A DNA stretch of 64,000 bases. Origin: Paralithodes platypus (Eukaryota; Arthropoda; Malacostraca; Decapoda; Lithodidae). A program made the position numbers and the translations under genes. The notes under the pieces were generated by a model, which was not told where the DNA came from, did not search any database, and saw only the letters and a list, made by a program, of their open reading frames with translations. Positions 22,822 to 33,475 of the stretch are shown piece by piece. The number at the start of each line of letters is the position of its first letter. Position 1 is the stretch's first letter. Location of the stretch: NCBI GenBank assembly GCA_032716605.1, contig CM064560.1, positions 18,645,441 through 18,709,440 of the forward strand, given 5' to 3'.

Positions 22822-23384
22822 TATCTCAATCTGCACTGGTTGTGTGGTGTCTACTGGCATAGGTGCCCTCTCCAGCGTATTTAGCCTTTGTTTACCAGCT
22901 AGTTGTTTACCAACTAGGGTGCGTTCAACCTTCCCTAGAATGTGGGTTCTTTTAACTTCTTTACTACAGCTGGCCTGGGCTGTGACTGTCCTTATCGGGT
23001 TAGTGCGGTAATTCTTTTTTGCTGCCTTCATGGGTCTTTCAGCTTGACAAAACTATCTTATATGTAAAGGAAATTTCTCCAGTACAGTACCTCCTTTCTT
23101 TCCATTCTCCTGTATTATATTTATTACATTATCTACAATGCTGTTGTATCAACTATAGAAAATAAATTAGAATTAACTAGTATCTTGATAAGGGGAAAAA
23201 TTCAATTTATAATAATCATATTTTTGAATAAAGACATAAGACAAATCATTAGCCTATAGGAGGAAAAACACAAGGAAGCGATGACACTAAATAGTTTTTA
23301 AAAGGATGGGTAAATTGATAGACTAATAGAGTACAGGATTAACAACCTTCCATATACAAAACAAGGGAAACCTCTTATTTGGTA
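22822..23384. other. No recognisable feature
   Basis: AT-rich sequence. The open frame at 22,745-23,011 begins inside the 45 bp duplication and shows no recognisable domain. Confidence 0.4.
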
Positions 23385-23575
23385 GCAGCCGTAGAGTATC
23401 AAACGTAATGCTTATTGTGTATTAAGTCTTCTATCTCCTTCTGGAAGATACTTAGTGACTCAAACAATGTGAAAAAAGTGTGACAAAAAGTTTATCTATA
23501 GCTATGCACTAATCAATGGATAGGCACATTATCAGATATCTATGGTCTACTAAGAAAAATGAAGAGATAAAGGAA
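23385..23575. repeat. Dispersed repeat, inverted partner at 30.65 kb
   Basis: Shares with the minus strand of 30,650-30,845 the segments GTAGCAGCC, TATCAAA[CT]GTAATG, CTTCTGGAAGA, GACAAAAAGT[CT]TATCTATAG and GATAGGCAC[AG]TTATCAGATAT. The family is unknown to me and the copy is moderately diverged. Confidence 0.65.
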
Positions 23576-23702
23576 ATTAAACAAAATTAATAGCACGCCT
23601 GGATGGAGGGCTACTCGGCCAGCCAATCACAGGCCTACACCTACTGATGCGTAGTTCCCCAGGTGCATGTCTGAACCCAAGCACCAGCCCTCACATTATC
23701 AA

Positions 23703-23990
23703 GAGTGCAGGTCTGGAATATAGGTTGAACGGTCAGGCTATGGAGAATGTCAGCTCATTTAAGTACTTGGGCAGTGGGTTGAGTAAAGATGGGAGTATGG
23801 ATGAAGAAGTGCGGGAGAGGGTTGTAGTAATGCTGAAAGCAGTAACAAGAAATAGGGTGGTCAGCAAGGAAGTAAAGAAGTCCTTGCATAATAGTGTGGT
23901 AATCCCGACATTGACATACGGGAGTGAAGCATAGACGTTGTTGGAGAGACACAAACCAAGAGTGAGAGGGGGTGGAAATTAGTTAGGCCT
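23703..23990 (+). pseudogene. LINE-A 3' region fragment
   Basis: Plus-strand fragment encoding part of the region after the RT palm: LNGQAMENVSSFKYLGS, KAVTRNRVV and VVIPTLTYGSEA. The codon after GSEA is TAG where TGG (Trp) would be expected, and the frame changes soon after. It matches 47.9-48.15 kb. It is too short and broken to encode a product. Confidence 0.85.
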
Positions 23991-23999
23991 ACTCCAAGA

Positions 24000-24560
24000 A
24001 TATGCCATTGTCAAGATGTTTGCTGCTTGGAGATGAAATCCAAGTTTATACGATATCCGATCGTCATTTGCGCAAGTTTCTGACACCATCATTCATGACA
24101 TCAACACTTGCCAGCTGCTCAAAGTCCAACTGCCAATGTGTAGGAAAACAACCTGTTTACACGCTTTTTTGTGTCCGAACCTCGTATCTCTCCCATTTAT
24201 TAGGGCCTTTAGTGCATTCTGTGGCCTTGTGGACTGGTAATGATGAAGGAATTGAATGCCCGGGACCATATCAAAATAGAGAGCAAAGGCCATTCAAGCG
24301 TGCCTACAGTGTCGGACGAAATCCGCGGAAATAAGACGATGAATTAGGCTAGGATATATGACAATTATTTCAAATACAGTCTGTGTAGTAAGTACCATTA
24401 CCGCCTCATAATATGTATTTATTGGATGTCTTTGGGGTTAAATGAGCACTTTAGGGGTGACTGAACGAATTTGGAACCAATAATGTGGTACCGTCACCAT
24501 ATCCGTCTTTTTGCTTTAACCGCCACGGCTTTGGCCCTATATGATGGATAATATATTATA
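24000..24560. other. No recognisable feature
   Basis: An open frame at 24,002-24,334 has no recognisable domain. The rest is AT-rich with stops in all frames. Confidence 0.4.
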
Positions 24561-24561
24561 T

Positions 24562-24665
24562 TAATTTCACTCCAACACCAAACATCTCCTAACAAAATTA
24601 ATAAAAACATGTGATCCACCAGGATTCGAACCTAGGTTATCACACATAGACTTTAACACCTTAAG
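24562..24665 (-). mobile_element. SINE-like tRNA head fragment, minus strand
   Basis: On the minus strand a B box GGTTCGAATCC is followed by GTGGATCACATG and then a body ending with GTTTGGTGTTGGAGTGAAAT, which also occurs near 7,788-7,807. The A box would lie across the left edge of the next MITE and is not clear. Confidence 0.4.
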
Positions 24666-25149
24666 AGCGGGTGGTGGAGTATATTTCACTGTGCCGCCCA
24701 GCGGGGTTTTTTTTTTACCATAAATGGGGTTGTTTCCGTGCTATTTTTCATGCATAAACAAGACCCAGAGCGTAATATAAGTACTGTATGTATCCCTGAA
24801 AGGGCGTAAATTGAGCTTTCCAATGACACCCGAACCATCCTTCTACGATCACTGGTTGTCTTGCAACGATCGTGCAACCGAAGGGCAAAATCGCTAAAAT
24901 ACGGTAATTTCTTTATATAATTACGTATGTAGCGAGGGAGTGAGGGTGGATGTAAGTGGAGTACAGTACATCTCAGTCGGTCCACGGCGGCCGTGGCGAG
25001 CGGTCATGAGGTAACCCAGGCTCCTCCCGTCGCTCGTCTCTCTCTCAGAGCCAATATTGCGCCAAAATTGCACACAGACTTAAGTCAGGCCCCGCCACAT
25101 AGTCCAAATTTTTCGATACAGACTTAAGTCGGGCCCCGATAGACAAGGG
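24657..25149. mobile_element. Possible TTAA MITE
   Basis: Right end CCGATAGACAAGGG next to TTAA (25,150-25,153); its minus strand CCCTTGTCTATCGGGG resembles the CCCTTGTCTAGCGGGG end of the MITE at 51,247. The left boundary is proposed at TTAA 24,653-24,656, with CACCTTAAGAGCGGG as a weak TIR. Two ACTTAAGTC motifs lie near the right end (25,080 and 25,123). The left end is uncertain. Confidence 0.5.
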
Positions 25150-25279
25150 TTAAACACTCTAAAAATTACAATGCACAGTACTGTAATCATACAAAATAAT
25201 AAAGTTTAAGTAACATCACACCGAACGCTGGATGTAAACATAACCCGCGGTGACTTGTATTCGTCTCTTTTGTTTCCAG

Positions 25280-25409
25280 ATTGACTTTAATTTTCCCAAG
25301 CCATCCAAACAAGTTTGGTTGGCTGAAACATGAGTCTGGATCGAAATGCCTGTCCGATTCTCTTGGGTTTCCGGATAAGACAGCACCGGATAGGTGGGGT
25401 TCTACTGTA
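25280..25409 (-). mobile_element. Tigger-type terminal fragment
   Basis: The minus strand begins near 25,409 with CAGTAGAACCCCACCTATCC followed by several TCCGG/CGGAC motifs, a Tigger-like terminus with TA beside it. The opposite end is not visible. Confidence 0.5.
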
Positions 25410-25478
25410 CTGGTTTGTCAGGCAACAAGTGAACTCTGGAACTCTCTCCCTCCAACAATCTTTCCTTCATCCTATGAT
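25410..25478 (+). pseudogene. LINE-X 3' region, left part
   Basis: Encodes SELWNSLPPTIFPSSYD, the C-terminal ELWNSLP block seen in several CR1/Jockey-type RT proteins; the same block is at 38,520-38,600 (AELWNSLPESVFPSSYD). Homology stops at TCCTATGA and resumes after the nest at 30,210, so this LINE was the first host of the nested insertions. Confidence 0.75.
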
Positions 25479-25734
25479 ATGGACATGTGGAGAGAATGGA
25501 TGAACAAAATTGGGTGAAAAAATGCAGGTCTGTGATTGTGGAGGGGGCTGTATCAAGGAGTTGACCGAGGAAGACCTGGGATCGGACTATACGTGTCGAT
25601 CTCAAATCCAAAAACTTGACAAGTGAAGCAGCCCTTAACAGGGTTGCCTGGAACGCCGTAATTAGGAAAAGAGACTGAAACTGCACGTATGTGTGGAGCA
25701 CTTGGTCTTAAAATGTTATGTATGTATGTATGAC
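25479..25734 (+). mobile_element. LINE-Y 3' end, 5'-truncated insertion
   Basis: Matches 35,868-36,112: GACATGTGGAGAGAATGGAT, then KNLTSEAALNRVAWNAVI in translation, ending GGTCTTAAAATGTTATGTATG with an (ATGT)n tail. It lies within LINE-X between TATGA and TATGAC, a probable 5-6 bp TSD. The 5' truncation and simple tail fit target-primed reverse transcription. Confidence 0.85.
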
Positions 25735-26359
25735 TTAACCCCTCCCCCCCCGGGCCCGCCTTCTAAATGACAGCACTAGGATCAGGGCGATCTGGCCAAA
25801 AAACGTGGTAATAGGCTTAGGCCTAGCTTTGTTATTTTAACTGCTAGAGAATTCACACACATCTCGAAATGTAGCCCTGTTTTGTATCTGTAGACTGGCG
25901 TTGAGAAGAGCTCTATAGGTCAACTGGTTCAGTTGTGATGACGATTTCCGTGGAGAGAGTTTTGACATGATGTTAGCAATATCGGACAATAACAAACACT
26001 AATTCTCGTTCTACTAAACAATAACAACAGTCCGACTTCTCCTTCTTGTTTTCGAAGGTGCTCATCGATCCGACCGGCTAAGTTTACATACGGTTCGACG
26101 CACGGCTTTCAAACCACGCTTAACCCTTCTTGCCCGGGCTCGCTATCCTAAGGACATTATTGAGATCCGGGCGATCTGGCCGAAAAACGTCTTTAACCCT
26201 TCCAGCCCGGGTGTCCTTTTAAAATCCCTGTGCTTGAAAGCGTGCTTTGAAAAGAGCGCGGCCAAAATTACTTTGTAGGGGCGATCGCAGCGCCACCAAG
26301 CCTCAACTACTACCGTCATCAATACCAACGTGGCCGCCATAGCGAGTTATAGTGAAATC

Positions 26360-28858
26360 ATGAATTCCGACGCGTCCGATTCGGTGCAACCTCCCGCACG
26401 CCCCACTGCTACCCCGCTCGCAACTTCGATGCCTGTTGCAACCAAGAAGAAAGCTCAACGAAAGAAAGTGAACGTTTGTTGAGTGATAGTGCTATACAGC
26501 GAGAACTTTTTGACCTTGAATTGAGCAGTGGCGAAAGCTTGGTGGACAAAGAACAATTTATAAGTGCAAGCGAAGATGACGATTTCGTTGGTTTTGGAGA
26601 CGACGACAATGTGGATTTATTTGAGGGGGGAGACAGTAGTGATGATCCTGATGTGGAAGTGTTTCAGGAAGGTGCTATTGAACTTCCAAGTGTGCTAGAA
26701 CCTAGGCCTAACCCCCTCGCCTAAGCCTAGCCCTAGCCCGAGCCCAGGACCTTCCCCTTTGCCTGCCCGTACGCCCTTGAAAGTGGGCAAATACTTTTAC
26801 AAACAATCTTTAGTGAAAAGTGCAGCCAAGAAAGCACGCAGGGCAGCAGAAAAAGCTAGGGAAGGCGAAGATAGTGATAGTGACGCCGACCCTGGGCTAG
26901 CAACCACCCGCATTCCTTTGTCCTGACGCCTTGACCCTGGACGCCGCACGGATCACCCACAGCCCTCAGCTTCATCTCGCCCTCAGGATGTGCAAAGGGC
27001 CTCTACAAGTGGTACGAGTGGGGCGGCATTGTCCTCCCACAGTGTGCCACCACGGGCCCTGCATCATAGAGCATTATTTTCTGCGGAGAAGCCCTCGGCT
27101 CGCCGCAAAAGGAGCCCAACTCCCGAGGCTGAGGCTCCCATTGTTGAACCTCCCGTAGCCTCCCGCGCCCCACGCCCGGTCACTTCTTCACCCGAATTGT
27201 CTCCTGAAGAGGATGCTGACATTGCCCCAGATGACCTGACGTCGCCTGAGGAGGAGGAGGACGACGAAGAGGATGTGGAAGATGTGTGCACGTTCTCGAG
27301 CATCCGACCTGTTTGTGTGGACAGATGGGGCTGATTTTGAGCCAGATTGTCCTGCCTTTGATGAGGTACAGATGGGTTCCGGGGTGTCACTAGCATATCC
27401 CTGTGGCCCAAATGCTACCCCCAGTGAACTTTTCTGTGGCTTCTATGACAATGAAGTCATGGAATACCTCGTTGAGGAGACCAACAACCATCATGACATC
27501 TGTGCCAACTTTCTTGGCAGGAAGACCAGTGCCAAGATGGTGGCATGGAGAGCTGTCACTGTGGCAGAACTATATGTGTTCTTGGCACTCACAATGCTGA
27601 TGACACATATAAGGAAGCACGTTCTGGCCAACTACTGGATCACTGGCGACCTCATAACGACTCCAGTATTTGGCAAGTACATGTCCAGGGACAGGTACTT
27701 TGACATCCTCTCCTATCTCCACCTGACTAACAACATGCATGTCCACCTTACCGACACACTATGGAAGATCAGGAAGCTGTATGACATGATACGTCATCGG
27801 TTCACCACCTACCTGATTCCTTTCCAGAAGATGTGCCTCGACGAGTCTCTGGTCCTGTTCCGTGGTAGGCTGCACTTCCGACAGTATATCCCGTCCAAGA
27901 GACACCGCTTCAGCATCAAGCTCTTCGTCCTCTGCGACTGCAAGATGGGGTATGTGCTGGATTTTGTGGTCTACAGTGGCAGGGATGGAGAAATTTAGAC
28001 TGACCCCCTCATTGGTTTTGGCGGCGCTGTAGTAAAGATGATGGAGAGGCACTTCCATAACAACCACATCCTCTACACAGATAACTACTACACGTCGCCT
28101 ATCCTGACCAAGTACTGTACCTCCATGACCGCAAGACCGGAACTGTCGGCACAGTCAAGGCCAAGAGGAAGGGCATGCCAGGCTACCCAACCAAGACGAA
28201 GAAGACGGACATCTTCCACAAGAAGAGTGGCCCCATCCTCTCCATCCACTGGCATGACCAGCGGAAGGTCAACCTCCTTACCACATGCCACAAGTCCGAG
28301 ATGGTCGCCACAGGGAAGGTGGACCGAAGAACCAAGAACCCCACCCAGAAACCAGCTGCTGTCCTGGATTACAACCTAAATATGCGCCTCGTCGACAAGT
28401 CCGACATGCAGATGGGCTTCATCGACTGCCTGCGAACATCTTGCAGGTGGTACAAGAAATTTATCCTGCATACGGTAGATATGTCGGTCCTCAATGCCTA
28501 CAACATCTACCGTCTGAGGAATCCAAGAGCCCCGAAATACAAGTCCCTGCGGAAGTTCCACAAGCAGGTGATACTTGAGCTCCTGGCTAAGCATGCGGAA
28601 CCTGGGAGACCACTACAAGGACCAGGCCAGCTGGACAGAACGGGGTGTGCCGACTTCTTCAGGAGGCACCAGCTCAACCCCCTTCCTTTCAATGCACCCG
28701 GTAGTCGGGTTAGAAGCCAGAAGAGGTGCCATGTCTGCAGCCACACAACTCGCAGACCCCACAAAGTAAAACAAAACACATGGGAATGCCTCGAGTGTGA
28801 AGTGGCACTGTGTGCTGGACGGTGCTTCAATGACTTTCACACTCTCCAAAAATTTTGA
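26360..28858 (+). pseudogene. piggyBac-family transposase 2 (broken)
   Basis: Likely start at 26,360 (MNSDASDSVQPP). The acidic N-terminus continues in another frame to 26,724, then a basic stretch and an acidic run of E/D (27,200-27,290), the core from about 27,300 and a C-terminal cysteine-rich domain (CHVC, CLEC, CAGRC). Aspartates are in LDESLVLFRGR (27,840), ILYTDNYYTS (28,080) and VDKSDMQMGF (28,394). Lesions: frameshifts near 26,450 and 26,700-26,950, a frame change near 27,290, a TAG at 27,996-27,998 and a frameshift near 28,113. It aligns along its length with transposase 1. Confidence 0.9.
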
Positions 28859-28876
28859 AGTGCCCGTGACAATAAC

Positions 28877-29305
28877 AGTGAAAGTGACACTCTAAAATGT
28901 AGGCTAAGAATAATATAAAATTATAAATAAAAGTGAAAGAGACACAAATAACTAATAATAAGTGCTGCCCTCATAACAATATGAACAAGTGAAAGTGACA
29001 CTATATATATTATTAGCTTACCTTACAATACGTAAAAGTGAAAATGACACAATCAATTATCATAGTCCAGTGAAAGTGACACTACAGTGTATAATAATAA
29101 TAAACTAAGTATAAGTGAAAGAGATACACATGTCATAAGAAGTGCCTTCATAACAATATGAACAAGTGAAAGTGACACTATATATATTATTAGCTTACCT
29201 AACAATACATAAAAGTGAAAATGACACCATCAACTATCAAAGTCCAGTGAAAGTGACACTATAATCATAATAATAATAAAACTAAGTAATAAGTGACAGA
29301 GACAT
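28877..29305 (+). repeat. Iteron array in piggyBac element 2
   Basis: AGTGAAAGTGACAC and variants at 28,877, 28,932, 28,988, 29,037, 29,069, 29,114, 29,165, 29,214, 29,246 and 29,292, spaced roughly 32-56 bp. Four of them plus their spacers form a tandem duplication with a period of 177-182 bp. It lies between the transposase stop and the right end. Confidence 0.85.
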
Positions 29306-30209
29306 AAATAACTTCATGAAAATAACTTTATTGAGTGAAAATAACATAATAACTATAATAAATTGCATAATAAACAATAAAACACTATCAAATCGCTTCC
29401 CGGCATAATTGCGGGTGGAGCGACGAGTCCAACAGGGCGTCGTAGCCGGGGCCGCGGTTGAGTGTTTGGACGCGCCGAGGTAAATACGCGGCAAAAGTTA
29501 CCTCCACTTCCATCACCATAACTCCGGAACCCGTTGAGTTAGAGAGCTCTACTCAATGCCATTCTATGCGGCAAGGTAAGACGCACATTTTGATATCTCT
29601 TTCATTAATGTAGATAATATATTAAGCGAGATTAGCCTTAGTTTACTTTTGTTAATTTTCAGCCAGATCGCCCGGATATGAGCTCCGTCATTTGGAAGGT
29701 AGTCTGGGTCGGAAGGGTTAATAGGCTACCCGTATCTTTGTTATTTTAACTGCTAGAGAATTCCCACGCATCTCTAAACGTAGTGCTGTAAACTGGCGTT
29801 GAGTAGAGCTCTCTAGGTCAACTGGTTCAGTTGTGATGACGATTTCCGTGGAGAGAGATTCGATGCAATGTTGGCAATATCGGACCTTTGCAGACACTAA
29901 TTTCGTCATACCATACAACAACATTGATCCGACGTCTCTTTGATTTCGGAGGTGCGGTGTCGCAAATACAGGCTTTGTGTACATGCGTCGGACGCACGGC
30001 TTTCAAAACACACTTAATAGGCTTTCAAGCTTACAGATTTTAAAATGACACCCAGGCCCCTGCCCATCTGCCGCGGTGTCATTTTAAAATGACAACCAGG
30101 CAGGAAGGGTTAATAGGCTTTCAAGCTTACGGATTTTAAAATGACACCCGGGCTCCTGCCCATCTGCCGCGGTGTCATTTTAAAATGACAACCGGGCAGG
30201 AAGGGTTAA

Positions 30210-30345
30210 ACTGCTTTAAACTTTGTGTGTCCAGGCATTTTGAAACCAACGTCTTTTGAATTTGTCCCCGTCACTCTTTTGGCTTTGGGGGAGACACTCG
30301 TTACAGGCAATCTGTCTTTAGTCTCCTTCATACACATAGATAATA
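30210..30345 (+). pseudogene. LINE-X 3' region, right part
   Basis: Continues the LINE-X sequence broken at 25,478: CTTTGTGTGTCCAGGCATTT matches 38,597-38,617, then a 3' UTR with GGGGGAG[AG]CACTCG and a short A-rich tail. This confirms that everything between 25,479 and 30,209 is inserted DNA. Confidence 0.8.
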
Positions 30346-31480
30346 AAATGAAAAAAATACGCCAAGAAGGGACTCGTAAAATGGGTTAACTCACACTCAA
30401 AACATCCCTAAAATTGCTAATAGCATATCAAATAAAAGTAATGACTAATTAATAACTGGTCAAGCAATAAAAGGCGTATGGGGATCAATCCAAGTGGAGG
30501 CCGACAGAGAGACGTGATGCCGGCAACGGACAACCAGTGACTGAAGACAGACACTTGGGTTCTAACATGCACATGGGGAACTACGTATCCGTAGGTGCAG
30601 GCTGGACGACCAGTCCTTTATTCAGGCGGACTACTAAAAATTTTTGATTATATTTCTACCCTTTTATTTTTCTCAGTACATCTTGGATATCTGATAACGT
30701 GCCTATCAATGGATTAGTGCATAACTATAGATAGACTTTTTGTCACTAATAGTCAGTAGGCCTAAGTTCTTCCAGAAGAGGGCTTGGGAGACTTAACAGA
30801 CAATAAACATTACATTTGATAAGTAATGGCTGCTACAAAATATACTAAAAAAGGGGGTGAGCAAACTGAGACACAGGAAAAGTAAAATGGCAAGGATGAA
30901 AATATAGTGTGTATAAAAAAACATGGTGTTTGTGCTTACTTGCGTCCAAGTGCCATCATACCGTACAGCACCCCACACAAGAAGAGGAGTCCAGAGCCAA
31001 ATATGGTGGAGAGCCCGGCACACATTATGATCGGAGGTAGGGAGATGCTGTGGATCGGGTGTGGCATTAGTATATGGGTCCAATTATTTTTATGTTTCTT
31101 ATATTAATCATGTTAATAATAATATTCACAATAAAGATATTCCTCCCTTAAAATCCAAAATGGGACTAAAACATATATTTTAACTGTAATTTTCCAGTAG
31201 TAGTCCATGCAGTCTGAACTCATGTTTTCAGATTACCGTACATCCCTCAAACAAAGTACTGTAACTTAGAGCCTCTAACCTTTTAATTTTTAGGATGAAA
31301 ATGTAAGAAAAACCACAGTACAGTACTGTACAATACTGTATATAATGGCATATGTGTTTTCAGGATGTAAAAACTACCTCGCAAATAAACCCTTATCTTG
31401 TATTATGACTTTCACATATAACGAAAAGCAGTTGATATATCTACATCGCCTAATGCCTCTCTTTTACCTCACACATCCTT
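30346..31480. other. No gene; one dispersed repeat
   Basis: AT-rich sequence. The stretch 30,650-30,845 is the inverted partner of the repeat at 23,385-23,575. No recognisable coding sequence on either strand. Confidence 0.5.
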
Positions 31481-31491
31481 ATAAATTTGTT

Positions 31492-32003
31492 GTTGTTGTT
31501 CCTCAAGCTGCCTGGCCGAACAGCCCCAAGGCCCCAAGCAAGGCCAAGGCCATAACCGAGCGCCCCCACAGAACCCTCCCTGCCGACCACAATAAAGCCT
31601 GGGTAACCGAAGCCACTCAATGGCGGGGAGCGGAGGAGGGTGCGGAAACGCCCGGGAAACCAAAGACCCACCCAGGGCCCTGTGCCCCTCAGCAATTATG
31701 AAGAGAAAATTGAGGGGCAAAGGAAAAATGTGATGCTTTGGCTTCCAATCTTGGTAGATTGGGAGGTCAATCCACGGAAGAGACGCCGTCACTTGAGATC
31801 TAGAAAATATATAAGTAAAAGGAACAGTCAGAGTAAGCTATGGGTATAGCAGAGATCGCTTAGTTCTCACTCTGATAGACCATCCCATCACCACATGACT
31901 AGAACCCAATCCTCTCAGCATCAGCTAGGAAAGGCCCTAGAAAGCCACCTTTGGCGGGGGGATAGCTCCCCTATTTCAACCCCTTTCGGGGTTACCCGCC
32001 CAA
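31492..32003 (-). mobile_element. (AAC)n-tailed SINE, 512 bp, with TSD
   Basis: The direct repeat ATAAATTTGTT is at 31,481-31,491 and 32,004-32,014. In minus orientation it starts GGCGGGTAACCCCGAAAGGG, contains CTGAGGGGCACAGGGCCCTG, and ends GGGGCTGTTCGGCCAGGCAG followed by an (AAC)n tail. This appears to be the most complete copy in the window. No open frame of its own is recognisable. Confidence 0.85.
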
Positions 32004-32014
32004 ATAAATTTGTT

Positions 32015-32412
32015 ATACCCATTTAACACCCACACGGCAGTGCCCTTCATATGACGTCCTGTGCAACTCTGTAGTGCGCAGCAGGCCGCGTCATACGAGG
32101 GGATGTATTTCTTTATATTTCTTGCGGTTAAAAAATGCACCCGGTGCTACTAAGAATCTATTAGGATTAGTTACCAGATGCCACCAGGCTGCCTATCTGC
32201 ACAAGGTGAAGAGAGCTGACTCAGCTCAGAGCTCAGTATGGGCATTGCATGCCAGTGCACGCTTTTGTGCAATCATTCGTTGTTCACTCAGGAACTCCAA
32301 AACACTTCCACTTCCTCGCGTGATTGTGAATGCTACAGGACAGCTATAAAGACGATTGTGGTGTCTACATGCAGGCCAGAAGACGAAATTACCACCATAT
32401 TTGTTTTCCCGT
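32015..32412. other. No recognisable feature
   Basis: A TTAACACCC at 32,026 next to a CATATGACG motif resembles the ends of TTAA MITEs, but no partner end was found. The remaining sequence shows no family or gene. Confidence 0.4.
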
Positions 32413-32424
32413 AACCACTTTGTT

Positions 32425-32992
32425 GTTGTTGTTGTTGTTCCCTAAGCTGCCTGGCCGAACAGCCCCGAGCCCCTGAGGAAGGCCATGGCCATGATCGGGC
32501 TTTCCCACAGAGCTCTCATTGAGTGTAGATTGTGTTGTTGGCGTAAGTGGTTGTGTGAAATGCAGTCTTCTATGATGTGTTTAATGGTATGGGGTGCTGT
32601 GTTACATCCCGGGCCGGCGTCGACAATGGAGTCATCCAGTCTCTTCTGATAGCTCACGAGAGCTGGATGGTGTCCGCATCTCAGCCTGGCCAGGTGGACT
32701 CTGTCCTCGCGAGGAAGGATGGATTTCGGGAGGTCGTGCTTGCAGCTGCGTGTTGTCTGTGAGTGAGTGGATGGATCGGTGAGAGATATGAGTATGGATG
32801 TGCTTCTGGAAGTTGGTTCAGGGTGGGCAGGGAGGGAGAGAGGACAGTAATTGTGTGTGATACCGTGTGCTGGATGTTGTTTTGATATTTCTTGGTGTCT
32901 GTGGGTGTGTTGCCATGTAGTTTAGTGGGTGGTCCTAGTTCGTGGAGGCTGCTGCCAGGAATTGAGTGCCTCTCATGTCCAGAACCAGTCGA
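32425..32992 (-). pseudogene. Jockey/R1-like LINE 3' end, with TSD
   Basis: TSD AACCACTTTGTT at 32,413-32,424 and 32,993-33,004. The minus strand encodes the C-terminus of a LINE protein: PGSSLHELGPPTKLHGNTP, KRLDDSIVDAGPGCN, TAPHTIKHIIEDC and a terminal FLRGSGLFGQAA, followed by an (AAC)n tail. The CxxC...H...C pattern (first C lost here) is the zinc-binding end common in R1/Jockey-type RT proteins. One frameshift near 32,670 breaks it. Confidence 0.8.
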
Positions 32993-33401
32993 AACCACTT
33001 TGTTTCACAGAGTTATGATGAGTGAAAAAAACACAAAACATTGTGAAAATGCCTGGTAGTGGGATGGCAATATTTCTGCCAAAACACCCTCCACTTCCAC
33101 TCACCACTGACGAGCCCACAGACCAGCTTGGAACGAGAGCTTGGGTTCTCCACGGAACGAAGATTACAGCAAATAAACAAGACACGTTATTTTCTCGCAA
33201 TAACTCACTCCTTGATAGATTGACAGCCACCTTAACCTTCCACGTACGGCAGGTTTGAAAATTCCCGTCTCCCTGAATATGGATACATTTTTGTATTACT
33301 GTATCATGATTTTCTCTAACTCGTAACTCCACAAATAAATTCTTCCCTTATTCTTCAACAATACACAAATCAACTATTTATCTTCTCTCAGTATTCTCAT
33401 A

Positions 33402-33475
33402 CGCCGTTATAAGAGTTGATTAAAGCATGGACACTTGTCCGAATGTTGGTGGTTCGAGCCCGGCTGAGAGTAATA
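33402..33475 (+). mobile_element. tRNA-like SINE head, copy 1
   Basis: AGAGTTGATTAAAGCATGGA followed by a B box GGTTCGAGCCC at about 33,451. The acceptor does not pair. A similar unit lies 323 bp downstream. It is too short and unpaired to call a tRNA gene. Confidence 0.45.

Larger units (their letters stand above)
26197..29717 (+). mobile_element. piggyBac element 2, 3.52 kb, TTAA to TTAA
   Basis: TTAA at 26,193-26,196 and 29,718-29,721. Left TIR CCCTTCCAGCCCGGG; the minus strand of the right end reads CCCTTCCGACCCAGAC. It contains a broken transposase (26.36-28.86 kb), a 3' non-coding array of AGTGAAAGTGACAC iterons, and the block GAGCTCTACTCAATGCCAT at 29,541-29,564. It belongs to the same superfamily as element 1 but is clearly diverged in DNA and protein. 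Confidence 0.9.
26126..30109. mobile_element. MITE P2b, second layer of the TTAA nest
   Basis: The second copy of the same MITE family inserted at an internal TTAA of P2a. Left part 26,126-26,192 (CCCTTCTTGCCCGGGCTCGC), right part 29,722-30,109 ending CAACCAGGCAGGAAGGG, with TTAA at 26,122-26,125 and 30,110-30,113. It is split by piggyBac element 2. Its right-hand 90 bp are nearly identical to those of P2a, producing the direct repeat at 30,017-30,205. The conserved block is at 29,791-29,814. Confidence 0.85.
25739..30205. mobile_element. MITE P2a, outer layer of the TTAA nest
   Basis: TTAA at 25,735-25,738 and 30,206-30,209. The left part is 25,739-26,121 and the right part 30,114-30,205; the intervening DNA is a later insertion at an internal TTAA. 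Joined it would be about 480 bp, with the right end ATGACAACCGGGCAGGAAGGG-like and the left end CCCCTCCCCCCCCGGGC. It resembles the two ends of piggyBac element 2 in inverse orientation and has the conserved block at 25,893-25,916. Confidence 0.85.

Noticed and set aside
25281..25517. 78-codon open frame
   Set aside because: It is a chance fusion of a Tigger remnant, LINE-X and LINE-Y sequence across insertion junctions.
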